A DNA stretch of 43,239 bases from an uncultured Coriobacteriaceae bacterium (lineage in GTDB: Bacteria; Actinomycetota; Coriobacteriia; Coriobacteriales; Atopobiaceae): assembly GCA_902797175.1 (NCBI GenBank), contig CADBRX010000147.1, positions 1-43,239 of the forward strand, read 5' to 3'. A program made the position numbers and the translations under genes. Positions 7,212 to 15,611 of this stretch are shown piece by piece. Under the pieces are notes generated by a model. That model had not been told where the DNA came from. It worked only from the letters and a program-made list of their open reading frames with translations, and did not search any database. Positions within the stretch are counted from its first letter, which is position 1. Each line of letters begins with the position of its first letter.

Positions 7212-8693
7212 CTACCGGTGGTAGTAGCCGTGCCGCTCAAACTGCGGTTCGCAGCAGACGTTGATGCCCAGGTCTCGATAGAGCTTCTCGTCGGTGGGCG
7301 AGATGATTACCGAGAAGTAGGCATCGCAGCCCTTGAGCTCCTTGGCGGCCTCGATGACCTTTGCGGCGCGCGGATTGGTCGCGGAGCTGATGGAGAGCGC
7401 GATGAGCGTCTCGTCGGAGTGCAGGCGCGGGTTGGAGCTGTGCAGATGCTCGGTCTTGAGGCGGCTGATGGGCTCGAGCGCCTCGTCGGACACAACGTAC
7501 TCTTCGTCGGGGATGCCTGCCACGTACTTCAGGGCGTTGAGTAGAAGCGACGATGCCGCTCCAAGTATCTCGTTGGTCTTGCCGGTCATGACGGTGCCAT
7601 CGGGCATGACCATGGCACCGGCGGGCATGCCCGTCTCCTCGGCGCGGGTGAGCGCGGCTTGGTGGGCGGGGGAGTAGTCGACGGTGACGTCAGCCTGCTT
7701 CATGAGCAGCTCGATCTTGGACAGCGCGTCCTCGCTTGCGCCAGTGCGCGCAAGCTCCTCTGCCGTTCTGAAGTAGCGGCGTACGATTTCGTTGCGTCCC
7801 GCCTCACGGCAGACCTCGTCGTCGCTGATGCACTTGCCTACCATGTTGACGCCCATGTCGGTGGGGCTCTGGTAGGGGCTTTCGCCCATGATGCGCTCCA
7901 TCATGGCCTTTACCACGGGGAAGGTCTCGACGTCGCGGTTGTAGTTGACCGTCACCACGTCGTAGGCTTCCAGGTGGAAGGGGTCGATGATGTTACGGTC
8001 GTCCAAGTCTGCCGTTGCTGCCTCGTAGGCAATGTTGACGGGATGCTTGAGGGGCAGGTTCCACACGGGGAAGGTCTCGAACTTGGCATAGCCCGCCTTG
8101 ACGCCGCGCTCGTACTCGCCATAGATCTGCGAGAGGCAGGTGGCGAGCTTGCCCGATCCGGGGCCAGGGGCGGTCACGACCACGAGCGAGCGGCTTGTCT
8201 CGACAAAGTCGTTCTTGCCAAAGCCCTCGTCGCTCACGATGCGGTCGACGCTGGTGGGGTAGCCGTCAATGAGATAGTGACGATAGCAGCGGATGCCCAT
8301 GCTCTCGAGGTGACGCTGCCATGCCTCGGCATGCGGCTGGCCCGTGAAGTGCGTGATCACGACGCTGTTGGCCAAGAGTCCCATGCCGCGGTAGATGTCC
8401 ATGAGGCGCAGGGTATCCTCGTCATAGGTGATGCCGATGTCGCTGCGCCGCTTTGAATGCTCGATGTCCTCGGCATTGATGGCGATGATCACCTCGGCGT
8501 CATCGGCAAGCTGGGCGAGCATGCGCACCTTGGAGTCAGGCTCAAAGCCTGGAAGCACGCGGCTGGCGTGGTAGTCATCAAAGAGCTTGCCGCCAAACTC
8601 AAGATAGAGCTTGCCGCCAAACTGGTCTATGCGCTCGCGGATGCGGGAGGCCTGCATCTCGATGTACTTGGCGTTGTCAAAGCCAATCTGCAT
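7212..8693 (-). CDS. DUF1846 family protein
   Basis: This 493-aa protein belongs to the conserved DUF1846 family, known in Firmicutes and Coriobacteria and without an established role. The family's hallmark is visible: IGFDNAKYIEMQ at the start, then FGGKLFDDYHASRVLPGF and a P-loop-like VVTAPGPGSGKLATC. Further conserved blocks are FPVWNLPLKHPVN, MGVNMVGKCISDDE and SPAHQAAL. The length is normal for the family. It begins three bases after pyrE ends, on the same strand, so the two are probably co-transcribed. A nucleotide-binding role is suggested by the glycine-rich loop, but no reaction can be assigned. Confidence 0.88.
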   Translation of the reverse strand: MQIGFDNAKYIEMQASRIRERIDQFGGKLYLEFGGKLFDDYHASRVLPGFEPDSKVRMLAQLADDAEVIIAINAEDIEHSKRRSDIGITYDEDTLRLMDIYRGMGLLANSVVITHFTGQPHAEAWQRHLESMGIRCYRHYLIDGYPTSVDRIVSDEGFGKNDFVETSRSLVVVTAPGPGSGKLATCLSQIYGEYERGVKAGYAKFETFPVWNLPLKHPVNIAYEAATADLDDRNIIDPFHLEAYDVVTVNYNRDVETFPVVKAMMERIMGESPYQSPTDMGVNMVGKCISDDEVCREAGRNEIVRRYFRTAEELARTGASEDALSKIELLMKQADVTVDYSPAHQAALTRAEETGMPAGAMVMPDGTVMTGKTNEILGAASSLLLNALKYVAGIPDEEYVVSDEALEPISRLKTEHLHSSNPRLHSDETLIALSISSATNPRAAKVIEAAKELKGCDAYFSVIISPTDEKLYRDLGINVCCEPQFERHGYYHR

Positions 8694-8696
8694 GGG

Positions 8697-9359
8697 TTAC
8701 CTCACCCCGTACTGCTCGTAGTACGCATCGATGGCAGCCTTGAGCTCGGGCGTGATGACCGTGCCCTCAAGTGCCTCGACGACCTCTGCCATGCTCACGA
8801 TGGAGGCAACGGGGAAGCCGTACTTGTCCTGGATCTCTGCCTGGGCGGTCTTGACGCCGCCCTTGCCGACCTCCATGCGGTTGAGCGAGACCATAAGGCC
8901 CACCACCTCGACGTCGGCGGCCTCCTTGAGCTTGGGATAGGTCTCGTCGATGGACTTTCCGGACGTGGTGACGTCTTCCACGATGACCACGCGGTCGCCA
9001 TCGTGGAGCTCGGCGCCCAGAAGCTGGCCCTTGTCGGCACCGTGGTCCTTTGCCTCCTTGCGGTCAGAGCAGTAGCGCGCCTCTTTGCCATAGAGCTCGT
9101 GGAGGGCCATGCAGGTAATGACCGACAGGGGAATGCCCTTGTATGCAGGGCCGAAGACCACGTCAAAGTCTAGCCCGAAGGCATCGTGGATGGCCTGGGC
9201 ATAGGCGAGGCCCAGACGGTGCAGCTGGTCACCCGTCACATAGGCGCCGGCATTCATGAAAAAGGGCGACTTCCGTCCGCTCTTGAGCGTGAAGTCGCCA
9301 AACTTGAGCACGTTGCTCTCAACCATAAAGTCGATGAAGTCTCGCTTGTACTGCTCCAT
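8697..9359 (-). CDS. pyrE: Orotate phosphoribosyltransferase
   Basis: PyrE joins orotate to PRPP to make orotidine-5'-phosphate in de novo pyrimidine synthesis. The 220-aa product has the PRPP-binding motif VVIVEDVTTSGKS and the family segments FTLKSGRKSPFFMNAG and VVFGPAYKGIPL. The catalytic-loop region EARYCSDRKEAKDHG carries the expected basic residues. The start ATG is at 9359. No other pyr gene is beside it; it leads a two-gene unit with DUF1846. Its upstream region is shared with the divergent zinc-ribbon gene. Confidence 0.95.
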   Translation of the reverse strand: MEQYKRDFIDFMVESNVLKFGDFTLKSGRKSPFFMNAGAYVTGDQLHRLGLAYAQAIHDAFGLDFDVVFGPAYKGIPLSVITCMALHELYGKEARYCSDRKEAKDHGADKGQLLGAELHDGDRVVIVEDVTTSGKSIDETYPKLKEAADVEVVGLMVSLNRMEVGKGGVKTAQAEIQDKYGFPVASIVSMAEVVEALEGTVITPELKAAIDAYYEQYGVR

Positions 9360-9440
9360 GGGGCTCCAATCTCGGGAGGGACGTGAGATGTAGTTAACCT
9401 CTTCATCATAGTGTAGGGTGGACGCTCATTGAGACGCGGT

Positions 9441-9469
9441 TTGATGGAAATACGTAATAAGATTTAAAT
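9441..9469 (+). promoter_or_regulatory. Putative promoter of the zinc-ribbon gene
   Basis: TTGATG (9441-9446), a 17-base spacer and TTAAAT (9464-9469) match four of six consensus bases in each box. A start site near 9476 would give a leader of about 34 bases before the ATG at 9510. It also argues against an upstream in-frame ATG at 9468, which falls inside the -10. Confidence 0.45.
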
Positions 9470-9509
9470 GGGAAAACGCATGCGACAGCTTAGAGAGAGG
9501 GAGCCAAAC

Positions 9510-9713
9510 ATGGCCAACGACGAGAAGGATCAGGTCGTTGAGGTGCACGAACTGCGCGAAGAGGCGGTAGACGGCATCGCGGGCGGTGGCAAGGGCGGAA
9601 AGCCCGGGATGTGCCCGGGATGTGGCGGCACGACATTCACGTCCCTCGGTGGCAACAAGATCCGCTGCAATGTCTGCGGATGGGAAGGCACGAAGGCCGA
9701 CGTCGGCCTCTAG
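9510..9713 (+). CDS. Small zinc-ribbon protein with a double-glycine leader-like N-terminus
   Basis: This 67-aa protein has two parts. The C-terminal part is a zinc ribbon with two CxxC knuckles, MCPGCGG and RCNVCGW, separated by a short turn. The N-terminal part, VVEVHELREEAVDGIAGG, resembles the leader of double-glycine bacteriocin and Nif11-type peptides: an acidic ELxxEAVDGIAGG stretch ending in GG, followed by a glycine/lysine-rich spacer. The ATG at 9510 is chosen because an agagaggga site precedes it and the likely promoter overlaps the upstream ATG. No peptidase-ABC transporter or modifying enzyme is seen nearby. It could be a processed peptide or simply a small metal-binding protein whose N-terminus mimics a leader. 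Confidence 0.75.
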   Translation: MANDEKDQVVEVHELREEAVDGIAGGGKGGKPGMCPGCGGTTFTSLGGNKIRCNVCGWEGTKADVGL

Positions 9714-9727
9714 GTGCCACCGAACGA

Positions 9728-9747
9728 TGAGGGTCAGCGCACCCTCA
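9728..9747. terminator. Short hairpin between convergent genes
   Basis: A 7-bp perfect stem (tgagggt with accctca) and a 6-base loop lies between the zinc-ribbon gene and the convergent barstar gene, overlapping the barstar stop. No T-run follows on either strand, so it is at best a weak terminator. Confidence 0.3.
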
Positions 9748-9994
9748 CCCTGAGGTTCTCGTTTTCCATGGCGATGCGTACGAAGGCGATCGTCGCCTTG
9801 TCAAACCATGTGTCGGGCGTGGGGTCGCGCCGCACGATGGTCACCTGCGTAGGCTCGCAGATGTCGCCAAGGCAGTCATAGAGGGCCGGTAGGTTGCCGC
9901 CAAAGAAGTCGGGAAAGTCCAGCTCCTCCTTGAGCCATGCCATGAGCTCCTGGGGGCTTGACCAGTCTCGCTCGTCAATCGTCATCTCGCGCAT
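9734..9994 (-). CDS. Barstar-family ribonuclease inhibitor
   Basis: This 86-aa protein is a barstar homologue that should block the barnase-type RNase encoded directly upstream, protecting the producing cell. The core motif DFPDFFGGNLPALYDCLGD aligns with the barstar helix that plugs the RNase active site. D40 corresponds to barstar Asp39, the main contact to the catalytic His and Arg, and Y39 replaces Trp38. P36 stands where barstar has Asp35, another interface residue. It starts nine bases after the RNase stop on the same strand, so it is co-expressed as an immunity gene. No signal sequence is present, as expected for a cytoplasmic inhibitor. Confidence 0.88.
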   Translation of the reverse strand: MREMTIDERDWSSPQELMAWLKEELDFPDFFGGNLPALYDCLGDICEPTQVTIVRRDPTPDTWFDKATIAFVRIAMENENLRVRVR

Positions 9995-10003
9995 GGATGC
10001 CCC

Positions 10004-10690
10004 CTAGTAGAGTCTCTCAAAGGATTTGTAGTGGTCGCCGGTATAGAAGATGAGTCCGTCCTCTGAGTACACCAAGCGCTCCGCACCGCGGTATCCTCCC
10101 TGGTAGTTGATGTCACACTCCCTCCAGTCGCGGCCTTCGGGAGTTTCGGGCAGGAGCGGTTCGTCGTACCATTGCTCGTTGAAGTATCCACCGCCACCGA
10201 TGCTCTTTCCGGGAAGGACGTCCCAGAGGTTGCCCTTGTCGCTGACCCACCCGGCATCGCGCGCCTTCGTCTTGGAGATGTAGTTGTTGGGGACACGTCC
10301 ATAGGTGTGGATGTAGAGGGCGACCTCCACCTTGCTCGTGTATGACTCGCCCTCCTTGATCTTGATGTTCGCGGCAGCCGCTGCCTGCTGCGCCCGTGCG
10401 TCGGTGATGCCCTCTCCCAGCTCGATGTCGGGGCCGAGGTCCTCAGATGGCGCGTTCGTCTGGTGGGTGGTGCTCTCGGGGGAGGTCGTCTCTGGCGTGG
10501 TGTTGTCAGGAGGGACGTTGTTGGTGTTTCCGTCGTCCTTTTCGTCGCCTTCGCTTTGCGTCAGGGTGACGTCTCCGCCGCCCGCGCCTTGGCTGACGAT
10601 GCCCGTATTATCAGAGATGGCGCTCAGTCGACCCATGAAAAACACGAACACGAGCGCAATGAGAAAGCTGACGAGCTGCGATTTTTTCAC
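10004..10690 (-). CDS. Secreted or membrane-tethered barnase-type ribonuclease
   Basis: This 228-aa protein ends in a barnase domain (about 120-228). The catalytic residues are all present with exact barnase spacing: E191 (WREC), R201, R205 and H220 (DHYKSF) correspond to E73, R83, R87 and H102. GKSIGGGG matches the nucleotide-binding loop. The N-terminus is KKSQ followed by a hydrophobic segment (LVSFLIALVFVFFMG), a signal peptide or anchor. Residues about 35-90 are a T/P/E/N-rich low-complexity linker. The GTG at 10690 is chosen because GGAGG lies four bases upstream and the signal follows at once; the open frame extends further but antisense to pth2. It may act as a secreted nuclease or toxin, with immunity from the following barstar. 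Confidence 0.87.
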   Translation of the reverse strand: MKKSQLVSFLIALVFVFFMGRLSAISDNTGIVSQGAGGGDVTLTQSEGDEKDDGNTNNVPPDNTTPETTSPESTTHQTNAPSEDLGPDIELGEGITDARAQQAAAAANIKIKEGESYTSKVEVALYIHTYGRVPNNYISKTKARDAGWVSDKGNLWDVLPGKSIGGGGYFNEQWYDEPLLPETPEGRDWRECDINYQGGYRGAERLVYSEDGLIFYTGDHYKSFERLY

Positions 10691-10789
10691 GGTGACCTCC
10701 GAATGTGGACATGCTGTGCCCCGATGGTACCACGCACGACTCGGCAAACCGTTAGAGTAGGAGGAGCAAAAGGCACGAAAGGAGCTTGT

Positions 10790-11245
10790 ATGTCTGGCTC
10801 GTACAAGGCAAAGCAGATGATCGTCATGAGGCGCGACCTCAAGATGCGCAAGGGCAAGATTGCCGCGCAGGCAGGGCATGCCTGCGTTGAGGCGGTGCTG
10901 ATGGCGCTCGCCCGCGAAAAGCGCCTTGGCGACGTGAGGGTGCGCCCTGACGAGAGCTGGGTGTATCTCGAGGAGCACAGGGGGTTGTTTGGCTCCGCTC
11001 CCAACAGGACGGCCCTCTCCGACTGGTTTGATGCTGGGGTGGCAAAGGTCTGCGTGTACGTCGACTCCGAGGAGGAGCTGCTGGAGCTTGCCGAGCGTGG
11101 GCGTGAGCAGGGCTTTGCCGTGGCACTTGTGCGCGATGCCGGCCACACCGAGTTCCATGGGGAGCCAACGTACACCTGCCTTGCCTTTGAGCCGCTCTAT
11201 CCGGACCAGATCGACCCCCTGACGGGAGAGCTGCCCCTCTACTGA
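10790..11245 (+). CDS. Peptidyl-tRNA hydrolase, Pth2 family
   Basis: This 151-aa protein belongs to the Pth2 (archaeal/eukaryotic type) peptidyl-tRNA hydrolase family, which frees tRNA from aborted peptidyl-tRNA. The family signature is clear: KQMIVMRRDLKMRKGKIAAQ followed by AGHACVEAVL, then VAKVCVYVDSEEELLELAERG and VRDAGHTEFHGEPTYTCLA. The ATG at 10790 is preferred because aaggag lies six bases upstream, and the extended frame runs antisense to the RNase gene. It is divergent from that RNase. Pth2 is sporadic in bacteria, usually beside an ordinary Pth1; whether Pth1 is present cannot be seen here. Confidence 0.88.
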   Translation: MSGSYKAKQMIVMRRDLKMRKGKIAAQAGHACVEAVLMALAREKRLGDVRVRPDESWVYLEEHRGLFGSAPNRTALSDWFDAGVAKVCVYVDSEEELLELAERGREQGFAVALVRDAGHTEFHGEPTYTCLAFEPLYPDQIDPLTGELPLY

Positions 11246-11353
11246 AAAAGGTGGTGGGCACGTGGCGAGGTGCTCAAAAAAACGCACCATGTCATGCGCG
11301 CGTAACAGCCTTCGGGTAGCATGTCATGTACGGCGAATCCGAAGGGAAATGCT

Positions 11354-12223
11354 ATGAAAATAGTGGACATACTCGGCACCAAGCAGACCCTCTCGTACGA
11401 GATCTTTCCCCCCAAGGGCGAGATGCCTCTCTTTGAGGCGGCAGGCGTGGCGGAGGGGTTGGCACAGGCCCATCCTGACTGGATAAGCGTGACCTTCTCT
11501 GCTGGCGGGACGGGCAACTCGGAGAACACGTTCAAGATTGCTCACGCCATGCAGGAAGACCTTGGCGTGAATGCCCTTGCCCACCTCACCTGCATGGGTG
11601 CTACCGTGGAGGACATGCGTGCCCATGTCGACGCGCTTCATGCCAACGGGATACAGAACGTGCTGGCGCTGCGTGGTGACCATATGCCAGGGCGCGATAC
11701 CGTGGACTTTGCCTACGCTGCCGACCTCATCGCCTTTCTTAAGGACGTGGCGCCCGACCTGTGCGTTGGTGCCGCATGCTACCCCGAAGGTCATGTTGAG
11801 TGCGAGGACTTCGACCGCTCCATCGAGCATCTCAAGATGAAACAGGATGCAGGTGCCGACTTCCTGGTGACGCAGCTCTTCTTTGAGAACGAGTATTTCT
11901 ACCGCTTTAGGGAGGCTTGCAGCCGTGCACGCATAAAGATCCCCATTGTGTGCGGAATCATGCCGTTCACCAGCACGCGCCAAATCCAGCGCATGGCGTT
12001 CACCTGCGGCGCGACCATCCCCGCGCGTGTCATCAAGCGCCTGGCCGCCGTCGGCCAAGATGAGGCCGAGCAGCGGAAGGCGGGCGTCGAGTATGCGTGC
12101 GAACAGCTCGTGGACCTTGCGGCAAACGGCGTTGACGGTCTGCACGTGTACAGCATGAACCGTGTGGACGTGGGCATGGCCACGCATGACGCGCTGGTGG
12201 ATTGCGGGTACTGGAAGGACTGA
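11354..12223 (+). CDS. metF: Methylenetetrahydrofolate reductase
   Basis: MetF reduces 5,10-methylene-tetrahydrofolate to 5-methyl-tetrahydrofolate, the methyl donor for MetH. The 289-aa product starts MKIVDILGTKQTLSYEIFPPKG, with E16 at the catalytic-acid position of the family. D109 in NVLALRGDH is the flavin-contacting aspartate. SVTFSAGG, HLTCMG, ACYPEGH, LVTQLFFENEYF and CGIMPF follow in normal order, so the barrel is complete. The ATG at 11354 has a gaaggg site upstream. The next gene starts three bases after the stop and metH follows, giving a three-gene methionine operon. No riboswitch was recognised in the 108 bases upstream. Confidence 0.95.
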   Translation: MKIVDILGTKQTLSYEIFPPKGEMPLFEAAGVAEGLAQAHPDWISVTFSAGGTGNSENTFKIAHAMQEDLGVNALAHLTCMGATVEDMRAHVDALHANGIQNVLALRGDHMPGRDTVDFAYAADLIAFLKDVAPDLCVGAACYPEGHVECEDFDRSIEHLKMKQDAGADFLVTQLFFENEYFYRFREACSRARIKIPIVCGIMPFTSTRQIQRMAFTCGATIPARVIKRLAAVGQDEAEQRKAGVEYACEQLVDLAANGVDGLHVYSMNRVDVGMATHDALVDCGYWKD

Positions 12224-12226
12224 CCT

Positions 12227-12946
12227 GTGACGAGGATGGTTGAGTCCCTTGAGGTCACGACGCTGGATCGCTCGGAGGTGCTGCGCTATCTGGGCTACCA
12301 TGGCCAGGAGGTGACCCCCGAGATCGAGGCGCGTCTGGGCGATGCTATGGCGTCGTGTCTCTCGCTTGCCCGTCCTCGCGCCTGCCTGAGGTCATTTGCC
12401 TGTGGGACCAGGACGTCTCGCAATGACGGAACACCCGAGCTCCCCCTTCTGGGATGCGCGCTCGTGCTCGAGGGAAAGAGCATTGCCGAGCACTTGGAAG
12501 GCGCTGTCGAGGTTGGCGTTATGGCCGTCACCATAGGAGCTGGCGTCGAAAGGGAGCTGAGGCGTCTTTCTCTGACCGACCCGTTGGGCCAGATACTGCT
12601 TGATGCTGCGGCAACTGCGGCAATCGAGCGAGCTGCGGACGCCGCCGAGGCGCTGCTCGTTGCTGACGCCGCGGCCCGGGGACTTTACACCAACTGGCGC
12701 TTCTCGCCTGGATATGGCGACCTTCCCCTTGCCTGCCAGCCCACGCTGCTCGCCGCACTTGATGCGACGCGCCGTCTGGGCATCACGCTGACGCCAAGCC
12801 TTCTCATGGTGCCCACGAAGAGCGTGACGGCGGTGTTGGGGTACTTTCCCGAGCCGCACCCTGGCACGCGGCCAGGATGCAAGGAATGCAACCTGCGTGA
12901 CTATTGCAGCATTCGCGCCTCTGGCACGACGTGCCAGAGCCTCTAA
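12227..12946 (+). CDS. Free-standing methionine-synthase reactivation (AdoMet-binding) protein
   Basis: This 239-aa protein resembles the C-terminal activation domain of MetH, which binds S-adenosylmethionine and re-methylates the cobalamin when it becomes oxidised. The key motif is WRFSPGYGDLPL, matching the RxxPGY AdoMet loop. LTPSLLMVPTKSVTAVLGY follows, as in the domain. A cysteine-rich tail, CKECNLRDYCSI, is additional to the classic domain and may hold metal or an Fe-S cluster. It starts at a GTG three bases after metF (an ATG at 12236 is possible) and precedes metH, which lacks this domain. Separate reactivation proteins are known, for example in Thermotoga. Confidence 0.87.
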   Translation: MTRMVESLEVTTLDRSEVLRYLGYHGQEVTPEIEARLGDAMASCLSLARPRACLRSFACGTRTSRNDGTPELPLLGCALVLEGKSIAEHLEGAVEVGVMAVTIGAGVERELRRLSLTDPLGQILLDAAATAAIERAADAAEALLVADAAARGLYTNWRFSPGYGDLPLACQPTLLAALDATRRLGITLTPSLLMVPTKSVTAVLGYFPEPHPGTRPGCKECNLRDYCSIRASGTTCQSL

Positions 12947-13003
12947 GCGCTATCTTGAGGTGAGTGCCTTTGCGCGCGCAGGGCAAGACAGAGGAGGAAC
13001 GAC

Positions 13004-15502
13004 ATGTCCCTTGACCTTACGACCCTTACCACGCCCCAGGGGCACGCTGCCGCTCGCAGCCTGCGTGTCAAGGATGACCATCTGGCACGCGTGCTCGCTG
13101 GCGAGGAGTTCCTCCTCTTTGACGGCGCGATGGGCACGCAGCTCCAGGAGCGCGGCCTTGCCGCGGGCGATATTCCCGAGCTGCTTTGCCTGACCAACCC
13201 GGCAGAGATCACCGAGATACACGCTGCCTACGTCGCCGCGGGCTCTGAGGTGGTCACCACCAACACGTTTGGCGCCAATGCAGCCAAGCTCGGCGATGCG
13301 GCAACGGTACAAGAGATCTTCTCGGCCGCAATCGAGTGCGCCCGCGCCTCGGGCGCACGCTATGTTGCGGCGGACATCGGTCCGACAGGTGCGTTGCTGC
13401 AGCCCATGGGAACCCTCTCCTTTGAGGATGCCTATGCGCTCTTTGCCGAGCAGGTCGAGGCGGCGGATGCCTCTGGGGCAGACCTCTTCATCATCGAGAC
13501 CATGGCCGACCTTGCGGAGGCCAAGGCAGCGCTTCTTGCCGTCAAGGAGCACTCTGACCTGCCCGCCTTTGTGACGATGACCTTTGATGAAGACGGGCGC
13601 ACCTTTTTGGGGACGACGCCCGAGGTGGCAGCGGCAACGCTCTCGGCGCTTGGCGCTGACGTGGTGGGCATCAACTGCAGCCTGGGTCCAGCAGATGTGG
13701 CACCGCTCATCTCGCGCATGCTTCCCTGGGCCCATTGCCCGGTTATGGCCCAGGCCAACGCGGGACTGCCCCACGTGCACGACGGAAAGACGGTCTATAC
13801 CATCACCCCCGAAGACTACTGCGAAGCCGTGGTCTCGATGCTCGATGCCGGCGTCACGGTCATCGGAGGTTGTTGCGGGACATCCCCTGCGTTCATTGCG
13901 GGGGAGCGCACGCTGCTTGAGGGGCGCCTTCCCGTGCCGCGCACGTTCTCCGACAGCTTCTGCGTGACGAGCGCACAGCAGCTCGTGGCACTGGCGCCTG
14001 GTGAGGTAGGCGTCATTGGGGAGCGCATCAACCCAACGGGCAAGAAGCGCCTGAAGGAGGCGCTGCGTTCCGGAAACCACGATTACGTGATGAGCGAGGC
14101 GATCAACCAGACTAACGCGGGGGCTCAGATTCTTGACGTGAATGCAGGCCTTCCCGAGATTGACGAGAAGGCGACGCTCGTGCGGCTGGTTGCCGAGCTT
14201 TCGGGCGTGACGACGCTCCCCCTGCAGATCGACTCGGCAGACCCCGAGGCCATCGAGGCGGCCGTGCGTTCCTACTCGGGCAAGGCGCTCATCAACTCCT
14301 GCAACGGAAAGCGCGAGGTCATGGAGTCCGTCCTTCCGATTGCCAAGCACTACGGGTGTGCCCTGGTGGCGCTTACGCTTGACGAGGAGGGCATCCCCGC
14401 GACCGCTGAAGGACGTCTTGCGGTGGCAAAGAAGATCGTGGCCGAGACCGATGCGCTCGGCATCCCGCGTGCAGACGTGGTTGTGGATTGCCTGACCATG
14501 GCGGCATCTACCGACCAGACACAGCCACGACAGATCGTGCGTGCGATACGCCTTGTCAAAGAGGAGCTGCCTGGCGTGCGCACGGTGCTGGGTGTCTCCA
14601 ATGTGAGCTTTGGCCTTCCGTATCGCGAGCTGGTCAACGCGACCTTCCTGACCGCCTGCTTTGGTGCGGGGCTGGACCTTGCCATCGTGAACCCCCTCGC
14701 CCAGCGCTATCGCGATGCCTACGCGTCTTGGCGTGCCCTTTCGGGAGAGGACGAAAGCGCGCAGGACTACATAGCAAACTACGCGGGCATGAAGGATGGG
14801 GGACCCAAGCCGGGTACCGTGGCTGCCAGCCAAGCGGTAGCGCAGGGCGCCACAGACGATGAGCCCACAACCGTCGAGGGCCGCATCCGTAGCCTGGTGC
14901 TGTCTGGGCGCAAGGAGGCCGTGCCCGACCAGGTGCGGGCGATCCTGTCTGATGGTGACGCCAGCCATGACGTGATGTACGTCATCAATGACGTGCTGAT
15001 CCCTGCCCTTGACGAGGTGGGCGAGCGCTTTGAGAGGGGCTCGTTCTTCCTGCCCCAGCTGATGGCGTCTGCCGAGGCCGCCAAGGCGGGCTTTACGGTC
15101 CTGCGCGAGGAGGCCTCTTCTTCCGACGTGCCCTCCAAGGGAAAGATCGCGCTCGCAACGGTCAAGGGAGACATCCACGACATCGGCAAGAACATCGTGC
15201 GCATGCTGCTTGAGAACTACGGATATGACGTCATAGACCTCGGCAGGGATGTCGATCCGCAGGCATTTGCGGATGTGGTCGTGGAGCACCACGTCAAGCT
15301 CGCCGGCCTTTCCGCCCTCATGACTACGACGGTTCCCGCCATGGCAGAGACGATACAGCTCCTGCATGTGCAGGCGCCCTGGTGCAAGGTCATTGTGGGA
15401 GGGGCGGTGCTCAACCCGGAATACGCAGAGATGGTCGGTGCGGACTACTATGCCAAGGACGCTGCTGAGAGCGCGCGTATCGCTGGCGAGGTGCTGGGGT
15501 AA
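13004..15502 (+). CDS. metH: Cobalamin-dependent methionine synthase lacking the reactivation domain
   Basis: MetH transfers a methyl group from 5-methyl-tetrahydrofolate through cobalamin to homocysteine. The 832-aa protein has a homocysteine-binding barrel (about 30-310) with zinc cysteines in INCSLGP (near 224) and GGCCGTSP (near 288). A pterin-binding barrel (about 330-590) follows, with GERINPTGKK. The B12 cap and Rossmann domains (about 625-832) contain the His-on motif KGDIHDIGKNIV near 723. It ends there, about 400 residues short of E. coli MetH, because the AdoMet activation domain is encoded by the preceding gene. The start has GGAGG seven bases upstream. Confidence 0.95.
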   Translation: MSLDLTTLTTPQGHAAARSLRVKDDHLARVLAGEEFLLFDGAMGTQLQERGLAAGDIPELLCLTNPAEITEIHAAYVAAGSEVVTTNTFGANAAKLGDAATVQEIFSAAIECARASGARYVAADIGPTGALLQPMGTLSFEDAYALFAEQVEAADASGADLFIIETMADLAEAKAALLAVKEHSDLPAFVTMTFDEDGRTFLGTTPEVAAATLSALGADVVGINCSLGPADVAPLISRMLPWAHCPVMAQANAGLPHVHDGKTVYTITPEDYCEAVVSMLDAGVTVIGGCCGTSPAFIAGERTLLEGRLPVPRTFSDSFCVTSAQQLVALAPGEVGVIGERINPTGKKRLKEALRSGNHDYVMSEAINQTNAGAQILDVNAGLPEIDEKATLVRLVAELSGVTTLPLQIDSADPEAIEAAVRSYSGKALINSCNGKREVMESVLPIAKHYGCALVALTLDEEGIPATAEGRLAVAKKIVAETDALGIPRADVVVDCLTMAASTDQTQPRQIVRAIRLVKEELPGVRTVLGVSNVSFGLPYRELVNATFLTACFGAGLDLAIVNPLAQRYRDAYASWRALSGEDESAQDYIANYAGMKDGGPKPGTVAASQAVAQGATDDEPTTVEGRIRSLVLSGRKEAVPDQVRAILSDGDASHDVMYVINDVLIPALDEVGERFERGSFFLPQLMASAEAAKAGFTVLREEASSSDVPSKGKIALATVKGDIHDIGKNIVRMLLENYGYDVIDLGRDVDPQAFADVVVEHHVKLAGLSALMTTTVPAMAETIQLLHVQAPWCKVIVGGAVLNPEYAEMVGADYYAKDAAESARIAGEVLG

Positions 15503-15611
15503 TCCGCGCAAAGGTGCCCCGTGCTCTTCCCGCCAAGGCTGGTCGTTGAGGCGGTTCAAAGAGAGTAAGATGTTTGATGCTGGCTTTTGGGGCGGCAGGG
15601 AGGTGCTGCGG

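Noticed and set aside
10004..11290. A 428-residue version of the RNase protein
   Set aside because: The extra N-terminal 200 residues are antisense to pth2. The GTG at 10690 with GGAGG and an immediate signal segment is the better start.
11246..11353. Possible SAM or cobalamin riboswitch before metF
   Set aside because: The gap is only 108 bases and I could not find the conserved cores of SAM, SAH or cobalamin riboswitches.
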